From Luteimicrobium sp042670205 (GTDB lineage: Bacteria; Actinomycetota; Actinomycetes; Actinomycetales; Cellulomonadaceae): DNA of 64,000 bases. The translations under genes and the position numbers were made by a program. Each line of letters begins with the position of its first letter. Position 1 is the first letter of the stretch. The stretch is from assembly GCF_042670205.1 (NCBI RefSeq), contig NZ_JBHUWD010000003.1, forward strand, positions 94,652 through 158,651, read 5' to 3'. Below the pieces are notes generated by a model. That model saw only the letters and a list, made by a program, of their open reading frames with translations, ran no database searches and had not been told where the DNA came from. Below are positions 1 to 8,514 of this stretch, piece after piece.

Positions 1-1
1 C

Positions 2-97
2 TCCAACCACTCCCCGCACTTCGCGCCGCAGCTCCACCCGACCCTCGAGCACGGGGTCGAGGCGCTCGTCGTCGCCGCGAAGGAGTGGCTGGGCTGA
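2..97 (+). CDS. M20-family amidohydrolase, C-terminal end only
   Basis: Thirty-one codons remain before a TGA at 95-97. The tail reads SNHSPHFAP...ALVVAAKEWLG, which resembles the C-terminus of M20 metallopeptidase-like amidohydrolases, where a conserved NHSP segment is followed by a final helix ending in W-L. The start and all metal ligands lie outside the window, so the substrate cannot be judged. Family assignment rests on this short tail and is moderate. Confidence 0.55.
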   Translation, partial: SNHSPHFAPQLHPTLEHGVEALVVAAKEWLG

Positions 98-110
98 CGG
101 CGGCCGCGTA

Positions 111-218
111 GCGACACCCAGCGCCACCGCCCCGGGTTCGAGCCCGGCGTGTCTCCCCTGACACGCTGAACCGGAGGTCCGGCCGCCCGTGAGCGCGAGC
201 TGTGGCGCTGGGTGTCGC
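111..218. repeat. Perfect 17-bp inverted repeat enclosing three hairpins (cloverleaf-like)
   Basis: The arms 111-127 (GCGACACCCAGCGCCAC) and 202-218 are exact reverse complements. The 74 bases between them hold three further hairpins: 132-147 (CCGGG / CCCGG), 148-165 (CGTGTC / GACACG) and 171-182 (CCGG / CCGG). The whole can fold into a four-way junction in RNA or as a cruciform. There is no T-run, so it is not a classical terminator. The right arm ends 25 bases before the helicase start. The role is unknown; a bidirectional transcription barrier, a protein-binding DNA element or a structured leader are all possible. Confidence 0.6.
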
Positions 219-230
219 GACGGGCTCGCG

Positions 231-236
231 TAGGGT
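231..236 (+). promoter_or_regulatory. Leaderless -10 element of the helicase gene
   Basis: TAGGGT is followed by seven bases and the ATG at 244. This TANNNT spacing is typical of actinobacterial leaderless transcripts and supports that ATG over the upstream in-frame GTG at 202, which lies inside the inverted repeat. Confidence 0.55.
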
Positions 237-243
237 CGGACGC

Positions 244-2946
244 ATGCCCGACGGCGCCCCCAGCCCCCTGCTCGACGTGCTCCTCGGCGGGGGTCGCCGC
301 GCCGAGTCGGTGCGGCACGTCGAGGTGCTGCCGGCGCGCGAGGGCGTGCGCGCCGACTGGCCGTCGTGGGCGGACCCCCAGCTCGTCGCGGGCTACCGGG
401 AGCTGGGCGTCGAGCGGCCGTGGGCGCACCAGGCGACCGCCGCCGAGGCCCTGCACGAGCGGCGGCACGTGGCGCTCGCGACGTCGACCGGGTCGGGGAA
501 GTCGCTCGCGTTCTGGCTGCCCGCGCTGACCGCGGTACGCGAGGACGCCCGCGACCGGGCGGCCGCATCGGTGCTGGAGGCCGGGCGGATCGAGACCGCC
601 GCCCGCCGCGGGTCGGTGCTCTACCTCTGCCCGACCAAGGCGCTCGCCGCCGACCAGCTGTCCGCGCTCGAGCGGGTCCTCGACGCGTCCCGCCGTGCCG
701 GAGGCGGGACGAAGGTCGACCTGCGCGTCGCCACGTGCGACGGCGACACCGGCTTCGAGGAGCGGCAGTGGGTGCGCGACCACGCCGACGTCGTGCTCAC
801 CAACCCCGACTTCCTGCACTTCGCGCTCCTCCCCGACCACAAGCGGTGGGCGCGCCTGCTCCGGAGCCTGCGGTACGTCGTCGTCGACGAGGGGCACGCG
901 TACCGCGGCGTGTTCGGGGCGCACGTGGCGCTCGTCCTGCGGCGCCTGCGGCGGCTCGCCGCGTACTACGCCCGGGTGCCCGGCGCCGCGGGGACGGGCG
1001 GGCCGACGTTCGCCGTCGCGTCCGCGACGACGGCCGACCCGGCCGCGACCGCCGCCCGGCTCATCGGCGTCGCCCCCGAGGACGTGCTGACGGTCGACGA
1101 CGACGCCAGCCCCGTCGGGCGCAAGACGTTCGTCCTGTGGGAGCCGCCCGAGCTGCCGGGCGGGAGCCCGCTCGATGCCGCGGCCGCCCTGAGGCACGCG
1201 GGCGAGACGTCGTCGGACGGCGGCACCGTGACGGCCGCGACGGACGGCGGGCGGGCGGCCACCGACGCCGCGCTCGTCGAGTCGCTCGTGGTCGACCCGA
1301 CCGCGCACGACGACCTCGGGCTCGTCGACGAGCCGGACGCGCCCGCCGTCGTCGGGGACGCCCCCGACCGGCCGCGGCGCTCCGCGACCGCCGAGGCGTC
1401 GCACCTGCTCGCCGACCTCGTGGCCTCCGGGGCGCGGACCCTCGCGTTCACACGGTCACGCCGCGGCGCGGAGTCGGTCGCGTCGGCGACGCAGGACCAC
1501 CTGCGCCACGCCCTCGGGGGTGAGGGCGGGGCCGACGGCGACCTGCTGGCCCGCTCCGTCGCCGCCTACCGCGGCGGGTTCTTGCCCGAGGAGCGGCGCG
1601 AGCTCGAAGAGGCGCTCCGCACCGGGCTCGTGCGTGGACTCGCGACGACGAACGCGCTCGAGCTCGGCGTCGACGTGTCGGGTCTAGACGCGGTGCTCGT
1701 CGCCGGATGGCCGGGGACCCGGATGTCCCTGTGGCAGCAGGCCGGACGCGCCGGGCGCGCCGGCGCCGAGGGGCTCGTCGCGTTCCTCGCACGCGAGGAC
1801 CCTCTCGACACCTACCTCGTGCACCACCCGGAGGCGATCTTCGACGCGCCCCTCGAGTCGACCGTCTTCGACCCGACCAACCCCTACGTGCTCGCGCCTC
1901 ACCTCTGCGCCGCGGCGGCCGAGCTGCCGCTGCGGGCCGACGAGCTCGACCGGTTCGGCGACCCCGCCCACCTGCGGGAGCTGCTCGACGTGCTGGTCGC
2001 GCGGGGTGCGCTGCGTCGTCGGACGTCCGGGTGGTACTGGACGCACGCGCGGTCCGCCGCCGCGATGGCCGACCTGCGGGGATCCGGGGGCGCACCGGTG
2101 CGCGTCGTCGAGGAGGAGACCGGGCGGCTGCTCGGCACCGTCGACGCCGGGTCCGCGGACGGGACCCTCCACCCCGGCGCCGTGTACGTGCACCAGGGCC
2201 GGACGTTCGTCGTCACCGCGCTCGAGGCGGGGCCGTCGGGCGAGCTGGAGGTCGCGATCGCCGAGCCCGCGACCGTCGACTACGGGACGTGGTCCCGCAC
2301 GACGACGTCCATCCGCCTCGCGAGCGAGCAGCCGCTGCTCTCCCGCACCTGGCCCGCGCGCCGCCCCCGCGCCGACGGTGACGCTGCGTCCGCCGACGGT
2401 GACGTCCACTGGGGCTACGGGCCGGTCGAGGTGACGAGCCAGGTCGTGAGCTTTCAGCGCCGGCACCTCCCCGACCTCCGGATCCTGTCGACCGAGGACC
2501 TCGAGCTTCCCGAGCGCACCCTCCCGACGATGGCGGTGTGGTGGTCGGTGCCCACCAGGCTGCTCGAGGACGCGGGCCTCACCGAGGAGGGCGTGCCGGG
2601 CGCCCTCCACGCGGCGGAGCATGCGTCGATCGGGCTCCTCCCGCTCCTCGCGACGTGCGACCGGTGGGACCTCGGCGGGGTCTCGACAGCGCTCCACGTC
2701 GACACCGAGCGGGCGACCGTGTTCGTGTACGACGGGCTCGCCGGCGGCGCCGGCTTCGCCGAGCGTGGCTACCACCTGGGCGCGACGTGGCTCCGCGCGA
2801 CCCGCGATGCGATCCGCGCGTGCCCGTGCGCCGACGGCTGCCCGGCGTGCGTGCAGTCGCCGAAGTGCGGGAACTACAACAACCCCCTCGACAAGCACGG
2901 CGCGCTCCGCCTCCTCGACGCCGTCCTCGCCAAGGCCCCGCACTGA
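244..2946 (+). CDS. DEAD/DEAH-box helicase with C-terminal DUF1998 (MrfA/YprA-like)
   Basis: This 900-residue protein is a superfamily II ATP-dependent helicase. Walker A (STGSGKS) lies near residue 83, the Walker B box reads DEGH near 214, and SATT (motif III) follows. The C-terminal DUF1998 region ends in a cysteine cluster near 860-876 (CPCADGCPAC..PKC) that in the MrfA family binds metal. MrfA of Bacillus acts in DNA repair after mitomycin damage; a repair role here is inferred by family. The gene is the 'helicase' member of the helicase/secretion neighbourhood beside Tad loci in actinobacteria (compare Rv3649). The upstream GTG at 202 is rejected because a -10 element sits just before 244. 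Confidence 0.88.
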   Translation: MPDGAPSPLLDVLLGGGRRAESVRHVEVLPAREGVRADWPSWADPQLVAGYRELGVERPWAHQATAAEALHERRHVALATSTGSGKSLAFWLPALTAVREDARDRAAASVLEAGRIETAARRGSVLYLCPTKALAADQLSALERVLDASRRAGGGTKVDLRVATCDGDTGFEERQWVRDHADVVLTNPDFLHFALLPDHKRWARLLRSLRYVVVDEGHAYRGVFGAHVALVLRRLRRLAAYYARVPGAAGTGGPTFAVASATTADPAATAARLIGVAPEDVLTVDDDASPVGRKTFVLWEPPELPGGSPLDAAAALRHAGETSSDGGTVTAATDGGRAATDAALVESLVVDPTAHDDLGLVDEPDAPAVVGDAPDRPRRSATAEASHLLADLVASGARTLAFTRSRRGAESVASATQDHLRHALGGEGGADGDLLARSVAAYRGGFLPEERRELEEALRTGLVRGLATTNALELGVDVSGLDAVLVAGWPGTRMSLWQQAGRAGRAGAEGLVAFLAREDPLDTYLVHHPEAIFDAPLESTVFDPTNPYVLAPHLCAAAAELPLRADELDRFGDPAHLRELLDVLVARGALRRRTSGWYWTHARSAAAMADLRGSGGAPVRVVEEETGRLLGTVDAGSADGTLHPGAVYVHQGRTFVVTALEAGPSGELEVAIAEPATVDYGTWSRTTTSIRLASEQPLLSRTWPARRPRADGDAASADGDVHWGYGPVEVTSQVVSFQRRHLPDLRILSTEDLELPERTLPTMAVWWSVPTRLLEDAGLTEEGVPGALHAAEHASIGLLPLLATCDRWDLGGVSTALHVDTERATVFVYDGLAGGAGFAERGYHLGATWLRATRDAIRACPCADGCPACVQSPKCGNYNNPLDKHGALRLLDAVLAKAPH

Positions 2947-3041
2947 CCCGCCGTCTGGATGATCCTCCCGGTCGCGCTGCCGCTCGCAACAGAGATCCCG
3001 CAGGTCGGCGTTGTCTCCTGCCCGCGACATCACCGCCGAGC

Positions 3042-3127
3042 TGGCGGAATCCGATGCAGATTCGCCGGATCCACACCGGAATCCGCCAGGTCGGTGGGCA
3101 GAGCTCACGTCACGCGGTCCGGGCACA
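3042..3127. repeat. 86-bp direct repeat, copy 1, containing an imperfect palindrome
   Basis: It matches 4273-4358 at 84 of 86 positions, in the same orientation, offset by 1231 bases. Its left part is an imperfect palindrome (TGGCGGAATCCG ... CGGAATCCGCCA, one mismatch in a 12-bp stem). Its right part covers the last seven codons and stop of the minus-strand DUF559 gene ending at 3105, so on that strand the hairpin lies just downstream of the stop and could terminate transcription. The two copies bracket the gene. Confidence 0.85.
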
Positions 3128-4139
3128 CGACGCGTGGCCGGACGACGGCGCGCGCCGCCGCCGGCGCCCGGCTGGGGTCCTGACACCCGTGCGCCTCGAA
3201 CGCCTCCGCGACCCGACGGAGCGTCATCCCCCACTTCTCCTCGAGGTCTTCCTTGAACACCACGACATGACGCCAACCCACGCGCTCCAAAGAGTCTCGG
3301 CGTTCGACATCGCTGCGGAGCTTCCTCCGGGACAGATGTGGGGCACCGTCGTAGTCGACCGCCACCCTCACCTGGGGCCAGCACAGGTCCGGTCGGGCGA
3401 CCCACGCCCCTACGGACGTCACCAGATCGGCACCGACGACCGGCAGTGGGAACCCGGCTCTCGTCAGCCCGAGACGCAGCCGAGTCTCGGGGGGCGAGTC
3501 GACGAACTGGCTGGCGTCCCCGAACGCTCGGCGCAGTCGGCGAACACCGCGCGCCCCGGCCGATGCGGCGAGCGCACGTCCCAGGTCCGCCGGTCCGACG
3601 CCGTAGCGCGGCACCTGACGGAGTCCGTCGTCGGCAAGGAGTGCGTCGGTGAGGACCACGAGCTCCTCATGCAGCGGGTCGACGCCCCGGCGTTCGGCCC
3701 CACGCTCGTCGAGGTGACCCGGGCCCAGGAGTCCTCCGAGGTCGAACCAGGTGCGCACGGGCGACGTCACGGCCACCCCGTGGCGGGTCCGCCGCTCACG
3801 CTCCGGCAAACCCTCGTGGGGCACCACGCGCTCGGTTCGCACCGGGCGGCCTGCTCCGACACCGGTGACGTGCAGCTTGCGATCACGCTCCACCCTCCGC
3901 GACACCGGCAGCCCCCACAGCCGGGCGGCGGTCAGGTGGGAGAACGCTGCGCCGTCGGGCAGGAGGAGCGCGACGGCCCGGCACACGGCGACAAGGTCGT
4001 CCCGGAGCGCCGGATCCATCCGGACGCCGGGCACGGGGGCGTGGAGCTCTCGGGAGCGCATGCGCATCTCGCCGACGCCGATGGCGAGCGCGTCACGGAC
4101 GAGGAACGGTAGGGGCGGCAAGGGCGGGACAGCCGGCAT
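3105..4139 (-). CDS. DUF559 / AbiEi-like protein with PD-(D/E)XK nuclease fold
   Basis: The 344-residue protein has an N-terminal helical part resembling the winged-helix segment of actinobacterial AbiEi-like proteins (SHLTAARLWGLPV), and a C-terminal DUF559 (Vsr-like) domain with ETRLRLGLTRAGFP, RPDLCWPQVRVAVDYDG and a final helix (RRDSLERVGWRHVVVF). D in RPDL and the VDYDG strand are the expected active-site region. Such genes occur in many copies in actinomycetes; their substrate is unknown. ATG 4139 was chosen because the open frame upstream runs into repeat copy 2. The C-terminal seven codons lie inside repeat copy 1. Function beyond the nuclease fold is not supported. Confidence 0.75.
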   Translation of the reverse strand: MPAVPPLPPLPFLVRDALAIGVGEMRMRSRELHAPVPGVRMDPALRDDLVAVCRAVALLLPDGAAFSHLTAARLWGLPVSRRVERDRKLHVTGVGAGRPVRTERVVPHEGLPERERRTRHGVAVTSPVRTWFDLGGLLGPGHLDERGAERRGVDPLHEELVVLTDALLADDGLRQVPRYGVGPADLGRALAASAGARGVRRLRRAFGDASQFVDSPPETRLRLGLTRAGFPLPVVGADLVTSVGAWVARPDLCWPQVRVAVDYDGAPHLSRRKLRSDVERRDSLERVGWRHVVVFKEDLEEKWGMTLRRVAEAFEAHGCQDPSRAPAAARAVVRPRVVCPDRVT

Positions 4140-4272
4140 CCGACGACCATGGACCGCGCCGGTGCGCTGCGACGGATCACCCACGGACCTGTGGACGACG
4201 CGGAGGCCTGTGGTCGGCTTCCCCAGAGCAGAGCGGCCACGCGTCGGACGCTGCGCGCTCAGCCTCGCGACC

Positions 4273-4358
4273 TGGCGGATTTCGATGCAGATTCGCCGGA
4301 TCCACACCGGAATCCGCCAGGTCGGTGGGCAGAGCTCACGTCACGCGGTCCGGGCACA
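4273..4358. repeat. 86-bp direct repeat, copy 2
   Basis: This is the second copy of the element at 3042-3127. On the minus strand it still encodes the tail CPDRVT followed by TGA, preceded by sequence distantly like the end of the DUF559 gene, which suggests the remnant 3' end of a second DUF559 gene. It fills part of the 310-base gap between 4140 and 4449; I see no gene in the rest of that gap. Confidence 0.82.
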
Positions 4359-4449
4359 AGGCGTCGCCCGACGACGGCGCGCGGCACCAGTTCGCGGCTC
4401 GTGCAGCAGGACCCGGAGACTCGACGGCGGCGGTGCGGAAGCCCGGGAC

Positions 4450-4956
4450 TCACCGGGCCCGGGCGGAGGCGGGGCCGGCGCGGGCGGTGGCCGTCGCCCG
4501 TGCACCGGCACCCACGAGCCGCGCAACCCCGGGAGCGTCGCGGTGCATCTGGACACGGACCACCCCGCCGCCCTCGTCGACGCACGTGTCGAGAACGCCA
4601 CCGTTGCGCTCCGCCACGGCCCGCCCGACGGCGCAGGCGTCCTCGCCGTGCCGGAGCGCGTCGGCGCCGGCGAGCGCGGCGAGGTCCGCCGCCCCCTGTG
4701 CGGCGGAGTGCGCGGCCTGCGCCTGTCCGAGGCCGGCGAGCACGGTGCCGAGGAGGACCACGACGGCCGCGAGCCCGAGGACGAGGACGGTCCCGGAGCC
4801 CCGCTCCTTCTCGACCCGCCGCCGGGCACCTCCCCGGCGCCGGGTGCGGAACTCTCGTGCGACACACCGGGCGCGTGCTGCACGAGCTCGGCATCCGGCG
4901 ACGGGGGCGCCGACGGGGCCGGCGGCCGGGAACGACGCGGGACGCGGCGTGGTCAT
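4450..4956 (-). CDS. TadE-like protein (Rv3654c-like, helicase/secretion neighbourhood)
   Basis: The 168-residue protein has a basic N-terminus, then EKERGSGTVLVLGLAAVVVLLG, a single hydrophobic segment (about residues 49-72) typical of pilin-like TadE proteins, then AAQGAADLAALAGADAL, the conserved segment of this family. It probably sits in the membrane as a pseudopilin-like part of the Tad apparatus. It overlaps the preceding TadE gene by 4 bp (ATGA), so the two are translationally coupled. It is the last gene of the minus-strand Tad operon. Confidence 0.8.
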   Translation of the reverse strand: MTTPRPASFPAAGPVGAPVAGCRARAARARCVAREFRTRRRGGARRRVEKERGSGTVLVLGLAAVVVLLGTVLAGLGQAQAAHSAAQGAADLAALAGADALRHGEDACAVGRAVAERNGGVLDTCVDEGGGVVRVQMHRDAPGVARLVGAGARATATARAGPASARAR

Positions 4957-5345
4957 GGCTCGACCCTGGCGACGGCGTGGGCCGTGGCGCGCAGCGGCCC
5001 GGAGCCGAACGGCCCCAACCTGCCGACGACGGGCACCTCGACGTCCGCGACGACCCAGTCACCGGCGTGCGACACCCGGACCGAGGTGCCGGCCCCGCCG
5101 ACGCGGACCGCCGCGGCCCGCTGGGCGGCGTCGTCCTCGTGGAGGGCGGCGCTGCGCGCAGCGGCTGACGCGGCGTCCACCGCGCGCAGCCGCGCGACGG
5201 ACGCCGCGCCGACCGTGAGGACGAGCGCCAGCACGACGACCACGGCGGGCAGCGCGACGGCGAGCTCCGCGGTCACGCTGCCGCGGTCACGTGCCCGATC
5301 GTCGCCGACGCGATCGCGGGGGTGTCGGGGTGCCCGTCCCGTCAT
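4953..5345 (-). CDS. TadE-family minor pilin
   Basis: The 130-residue protein carries DRGSVTAELAVALPAVVVVLAL: the Glu four residues into a hydrophobic helix is the hallmark of TadE/TadF pseudopilins cleaved by a prepilin peptidase. The rest (DAASAAARSAALHED...) matches actinobacterial TadE proteins (compare Rv3655c). It lies 10 bases downstream of the DUF4244 gene and overlaps the next gene by 4 bp. No prepilin peptidase gene is present in the window. Confidence 0.85.
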   Translation of the reverse strand: MTGRAPRHPRDRVGDDRARDRGSVTAELAVALPAVVVVLALVLTVGAASVARLRAVDAASAAARSAALHEDDAAQRAAAVRVGGAGTSVRVSHAGDWVVADVEVPVVGRLGPFGSGPLRATAHAVARVEP

Positions 5346-5355
5346 GGCGACCGCC

Positions 5356-5679
5356 TCAGCCGACCGACAGCGCGGACTTGATGATGCCGAGGAGCAGACC
5401 TCGCACCTCCGCCGACTTGAGGATCACGAGGAGGAGGCCGGCGAAGCCGACGGCAGCGAGGGTGGCGATGGCGTACTCGGCGGTCGCCATGCCGGCCTCG
5501 CGGCCGGCCGTCCGGAGCCCGCCCCCGCCGGTCCTGGTGAGGGCGCCGAGGCGCGTGCGGCCCCAGCGGAGCCGGCTCCGCGCGACGACCAGGAGCGTGG
5601 AGAGCGTGCCGTACGCGCGGCGCGCGGCCGCGGCGACGGGCCGCGGTCGGGGTGCGGGTGGGGTGTCGAGGGCGAGCAT
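5356..5679 (-). CDS. DUF4244 protein, probable Flp-type pilin
   Basis: The 107-residue protein has REAGMATAEYAIATLAAVGFAGLLL near residues 60-84: a Gly/Met cleavage region followed by an AEYA motif and a hydrophobic helix, as in Flp pilins. It is probably the main structural pilin of this locus (compare Rv3656c). The ATG at 5679 is preceded by GGAAGGA five bases upstream, so it is preferred over the ATG at 5703. It begins 105 bases downstream of the MFS gene, so it may have its own promoter or be read through. Confidence 0.8.
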   Translation of the reverse strand: MLALDTPPAPRPRPVAAAARRAYGTLSTLLVVARSRLRWGRTRLGALTRTGGGGLRTAGREAGMATAEYAIATLAAVGFAGLLLVILKSAEVRGLLLGIIKSALSVG

Positions 5680-5784
5680 GAGGGTCCTTCCGTCGGGCGG
5701 CACGGGCGTGCCGCGGGACGGCCAGCCTGACCGTCCGCCCGCACCCCCTGCGTGCGAGCGGACGGTCGCTGTGCACGACGCCGG

Positions 5785-7119
5785 TCAGGCGGCGACTGTG
5801 GGTGGCTCCCCGACCGCGGCGGCCTCCCGCGGAGTCCGACGCAGGGCCGCGACGTTGAGCGCGGCGGCGACCAGCAGCACGACGCCGGTCGCGACGAACA
5901 CGGCCCGCAGCCCGAGCTGGGCGGCGACGATCCCGCCGAGCACCGGCCCCGCGACCTGCCCGACGTACTGCGCCGACACCCCGTACCCGAGGAGCGCACC
6001 GACGGCGTCGGACGGTGCGAGGTGCCGGATCGCCGCGGTGACGGACGGCAGCAGCCCGCCGAGGCTCACGCCGAGCAGCACGCGGGCGACGGCCAGCTCG
6101 ACGACGTCCGTCACGACGGCCTGCACGAACGCCAGCACCCCTGCCGCGACGAGGCACCCGACGACGACCCGGACGTGTCCGATGCGGTCGGCGAGGCGGC
6201 CGACGCGCGGCGCGGCGAGGATGCTGCCGATGCTCGTGAGCGCGACCAGGATCCCCGCGACGCCGGCCGTGTGGGTGCGCTGCCCCAGGTCCCCCACGTA
6301 GACGGTGACGATCGGTTCGATCGACATGGTCGCGAGGAGCAGCAGGCTGGAGGTGCCCAGCAGGACGAGCACCGCGCCGCGTCGGTCGACCTGCGACCAC
6401 ACGCCGCCCTTCCGTCGTCCGGGCGCCCGCGGAGCGCGGACCGTCGGCCGGTCCTCGCGCAGCAGGAACACGGTCGCGAGGAAGGCGACGAAGATCATGC
6501 CGCCCGCGACCAGGAACGTCGGCCGGACGCCGACCCAGGCCGGGACGAACCCGCCGACCAGCGGCCCGACGACGTTGCCCGCCAGCACCCCGGACGACAC
6601 GATGCCGAGCGCCCACGCGCTGCGGTCGGGCGGCGTCTGCGCGGCGACGAGGATCGTGGCGCCCGACGCGTAGCCGCCGAGCACGCCCACGAGCAGCCGG
6701 ACGGCGACGAGCTGGTCGACGGTCTGGACGAATCCGAGGAGCGAGATCGCCACCGCCATCCCGGCGCTGGCACGCACGAGCATCGATTTGCGCCCGAACC
6801 GGTCGCCGAGCCGCCCCCACAGGGGCGCCGTAAGCGCGGCCGTGAGGAAGCACGCGCCGTAGGCGATCCCGGACCACCGCACGACGGCGCCGTCGTCCTC
6901 GACGCCGAGCTCCCGGACGAACACGGGGAGGAACGGCACGAGGAGGGTCATGGCGACGATCGTCGTGAACGCGCCGACCGTCGCGACCACGAGGTTGCGG
7001 CGCCAGTACGGGTGCTCGGCCGCGTCCCGGGCTGTGTCAGCAGCTCGGGACGCTCGAGCCTCATCCGGTTCTGACAGGTCGGGCGTAGCGGGGGACGTCT
7101 CGGAGCTGGTCGCGGTCAC
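5785..7119 (-). CDS. MFS transporter, probable multidrug efflux
   Basis: The 444-residue protein has about twelve hydrophobic segments and the MFS loop motif between helices 2 and 3 (GRLGDRFGRKS). A second-half copy (GRLADRIGH) supports the two-fold six-helix layout. Drug/proton antiport is the likely role, but the substrate is unknown. It sits inside the Tad locus, between tadC and the DUF4244 pilin gene, where related loci have no transporter. The GTG at 7119 is preceded by TAGAAC and six bases (AGGAGG), so it could be leaderless or have an unusually close ribosome-binding site. Confidence 0.85.
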   Translation of the reverse strand: MTATSSETSPATPDLSEPDEARASRAADTARDAAEHPYWRRNLVVATVGAFTTIVAMTLLVPFLPVFVRELGVEDDGAVVRWSGIAYGACFLTAALTAPLWGRLGDRFGRKSMLVRASAGMAVAISLLGFVQTVDQLVAVRLLVGVLGGYASGATILVAAQTPPDRSAWALGIVSSGVLAGNVVGPLVGGFVPAWVGVRPTFLVAGGMIFVAFLATVFLLREDRPTVRAPRAPGRRKGGVWSQVDRRGAVLVLLGTSSLLLLATMSIEPIVTVYVGDLGQRTHTAGVAGILVALTSIGSILAAPRVGRLADRIGHVRVVVGCLVAAGVLAFVQAVVTDVVELAVARVLLGVSLGGLLPSVTAAIRHLAPSDAVGALLGYGVSAQYVGQVAGPVLGGIVAAQLGLRAVFVATGVVLLVAAALNVAALRRTPREAAAVGEPPTVAA

Positions 7120-7240
7120 CCTCCTGTTCTACACCCGCCGTCCGTCCAGCGATACATTCCGGCTCACCATTCGAGACGATCGGAGAAGAACCGCGGATTT
7201 CCAGCGCTCCGGCACCCGCCCCGGAAAGCGATCCGGACAC

Positions 7241-7840
7241 TCAGCCCGCAGCGAGCAGGCCCACCCCGTACGACACGAGCACCGGCACCAGGCCGACGAG
7301 GACGAACGCGGGCAGGTAGCAGAGCCCCAGCGGCAGGACGAGCCGGACACCGAGCCGACCGGCGGCCGTCGCCGAGCGCTCGGCCCGGTCGCGGCGGAGC
7401 TGGTCCGTCGCCGCTCGCAGCGCGGGCTCGGGCGGCGCGCCGTGCTCCCAGGTCGGGCGGAGCGCGTCGCACAGCACCCGCGTCAGGGCGCCCCGCTCGC
7501 GACCGTCGCGCCCAGGAACGTCCGCCGCCCACGCGTCGTCCCAACCCGAGCCGAGCGCGAGGCGCGCGGCGGCGGACCGTGCCGCCGCGCCGTCGGACCC
7601 TCCGAACGCCGCCCCGACCGCGTCCAGCGCCCGGACGACGCTCGCCCCGGAACGGCACGCGGCAGCCACGAGGGCCAGCCCGACCTCGGGGTCGACGGGC
7701 CTGCGTCCGACGGACGCGACCCGCCCGTCCGCGGCGCGCGCGAGGGCCGCCGCACGCCCGGGGGCCACGTCGCCCCGGACCCACCACGGCGCGAGACCCA
7801 CGACGGCGAGCACCGCCACGAGGATCCCGACGCCGATCAC
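7241..7840 (-). CDS. TadC-like type II/IV secretion inner-membrane protein
   Basis: The 199-residue protein belongs to the T2SSF group: a hydrophobic N-terminus (VIGVGILVAVLAVVGL), a cytoplasmic helical domain (LALVAAACRSGASVVRALDAV), and a C-terminal pair of membrane helices (LPLGLCYLPAFVLVGLVPVL). It forms the membrane platform with TadB. The GTG start overlaps the tadB stop (GTGA) and follows GGAGGAGG, so longer frames starting near 8017 are rejected. Compare Rv3657c. The following 121 bases to the MFS start hold no gene. Confidence 0.82.
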   Translation of the reverse strand: MIGVGILVAVLAVVGLAPWWVRGDVAPGRAAALARAADGRVASVGRRPVDPEVGLALVAAACRSGASVVRALDAVGAAFGGSDGAAARSAAARLALGSGWDDAWAADVPGRDGRERGALTRVLCDALRPTWEHGAPPEPALRAATDQLRRDRAERSATAAGRLGVRLVLPLGLCYLPAFVLVGLVPVLVSYGVGLLAAG

Positions 7841-8514
7841 GCCTCCTCCCCCGCGGCCCGGGCCGCCCGGACGAGCGACGCCGTCCACCGGCGTCCGACG
7901 AGCACCAGGACCGCGGCCCCGAGCAGCGCGACGGTACCGATCCCGCCCGCCAGCAGCACCCCGACCGGGTCGGCGCCGAGCGCATACCCCAGCAGCACGC
8001 CGGCGCCCGGGAGCCACGCGAGGACGCGCGCGGTCGCGCGAGGCCCGGCGAGCGCGGTCTCGCGCGCGACCCGGGCGGCGTCCTCAGCCACCGTCGCCTC
8101 CACGACGTCGTCGAGCACGGCAGCGAGCGGCGCACCGACGTCCACGGCCAGCCGGACCCCGGCGACGACCGCCGGGACGACCCGCGCGGCCCCGAGGACG
8201 CGCGCGGCGTCGTCGGCGTCGGGGACGCCGTGGACGTCGCAGCGCACGCCCACCGCCTCCCACGCCCGCCCCGGTGGGAGCCCCGACCGCAGCAGCGCGG
8301 CGATCTGGGTCACCGCGACGACCCCCGCGCTCGCGCCCGTCCCGCCATTCCCGCGACGCCGACGGTCCGCCCCGCCACCCCGGCCGACCGGACCGCCCCA
8401 CGCTCCGAGCGCAAGCCCCCGCGCCGCCCCGAGCACCGCTGCCCGACGCCCCGGCGGACCGAGCGCCGCGCGCACGGCGACCGCGACGAGCAGCCCCACG
8501 AGCGCGCCCGTCAC
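7837..8514 (-). CDS. TadB-like type II/IV secretion inner-membrane protein
   Basis: The 225-residue protein has an N-terminal hydrophobic segment, a T2SSF-type domain (VVAVTQIAALLRSGLPPGRAW ... APLAAVLDDVVEATV) and a C-terminal hydrophobic hairpin. It is expected to pair with TadC as the inner-membrane platform driven by TadA. It is shorter than many TadB proteins, as usual for actinobacterial Tad loci. The GTG start overlaps the tadA stop by 4 bp, so translation is coupled. Compare Rv3658c. Confidence 0.82.
   Translation of the reverse strand: MTGALVGLLVAVAVRAALGPPGRRAAVLGAARGLALGAWGGPVGRGGGADRRRRGNGGTGASAGVVAVTQIAALLRSGLPPGRAWEAVGVRCDVHGVPDADDAARVLGAARVVPAVVAGVRLAVDVGAPLAAVLDDVVEATVAEDAARVARETALAGPRATARVLAWLPGAGVLLGYALGADPVGVLLAGGIGTVALLGAAVLVLVGRRWTASLVRAARAAGEEA

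Noticed and set aside
130..150. GGGTTCGAGCCC resembles a tRNA T-arm
   Set aside because: No acceptor stem, D-arm or anticodon arm fits around it; the bases belong to a hairpin inside the inverted repeat 111-218.
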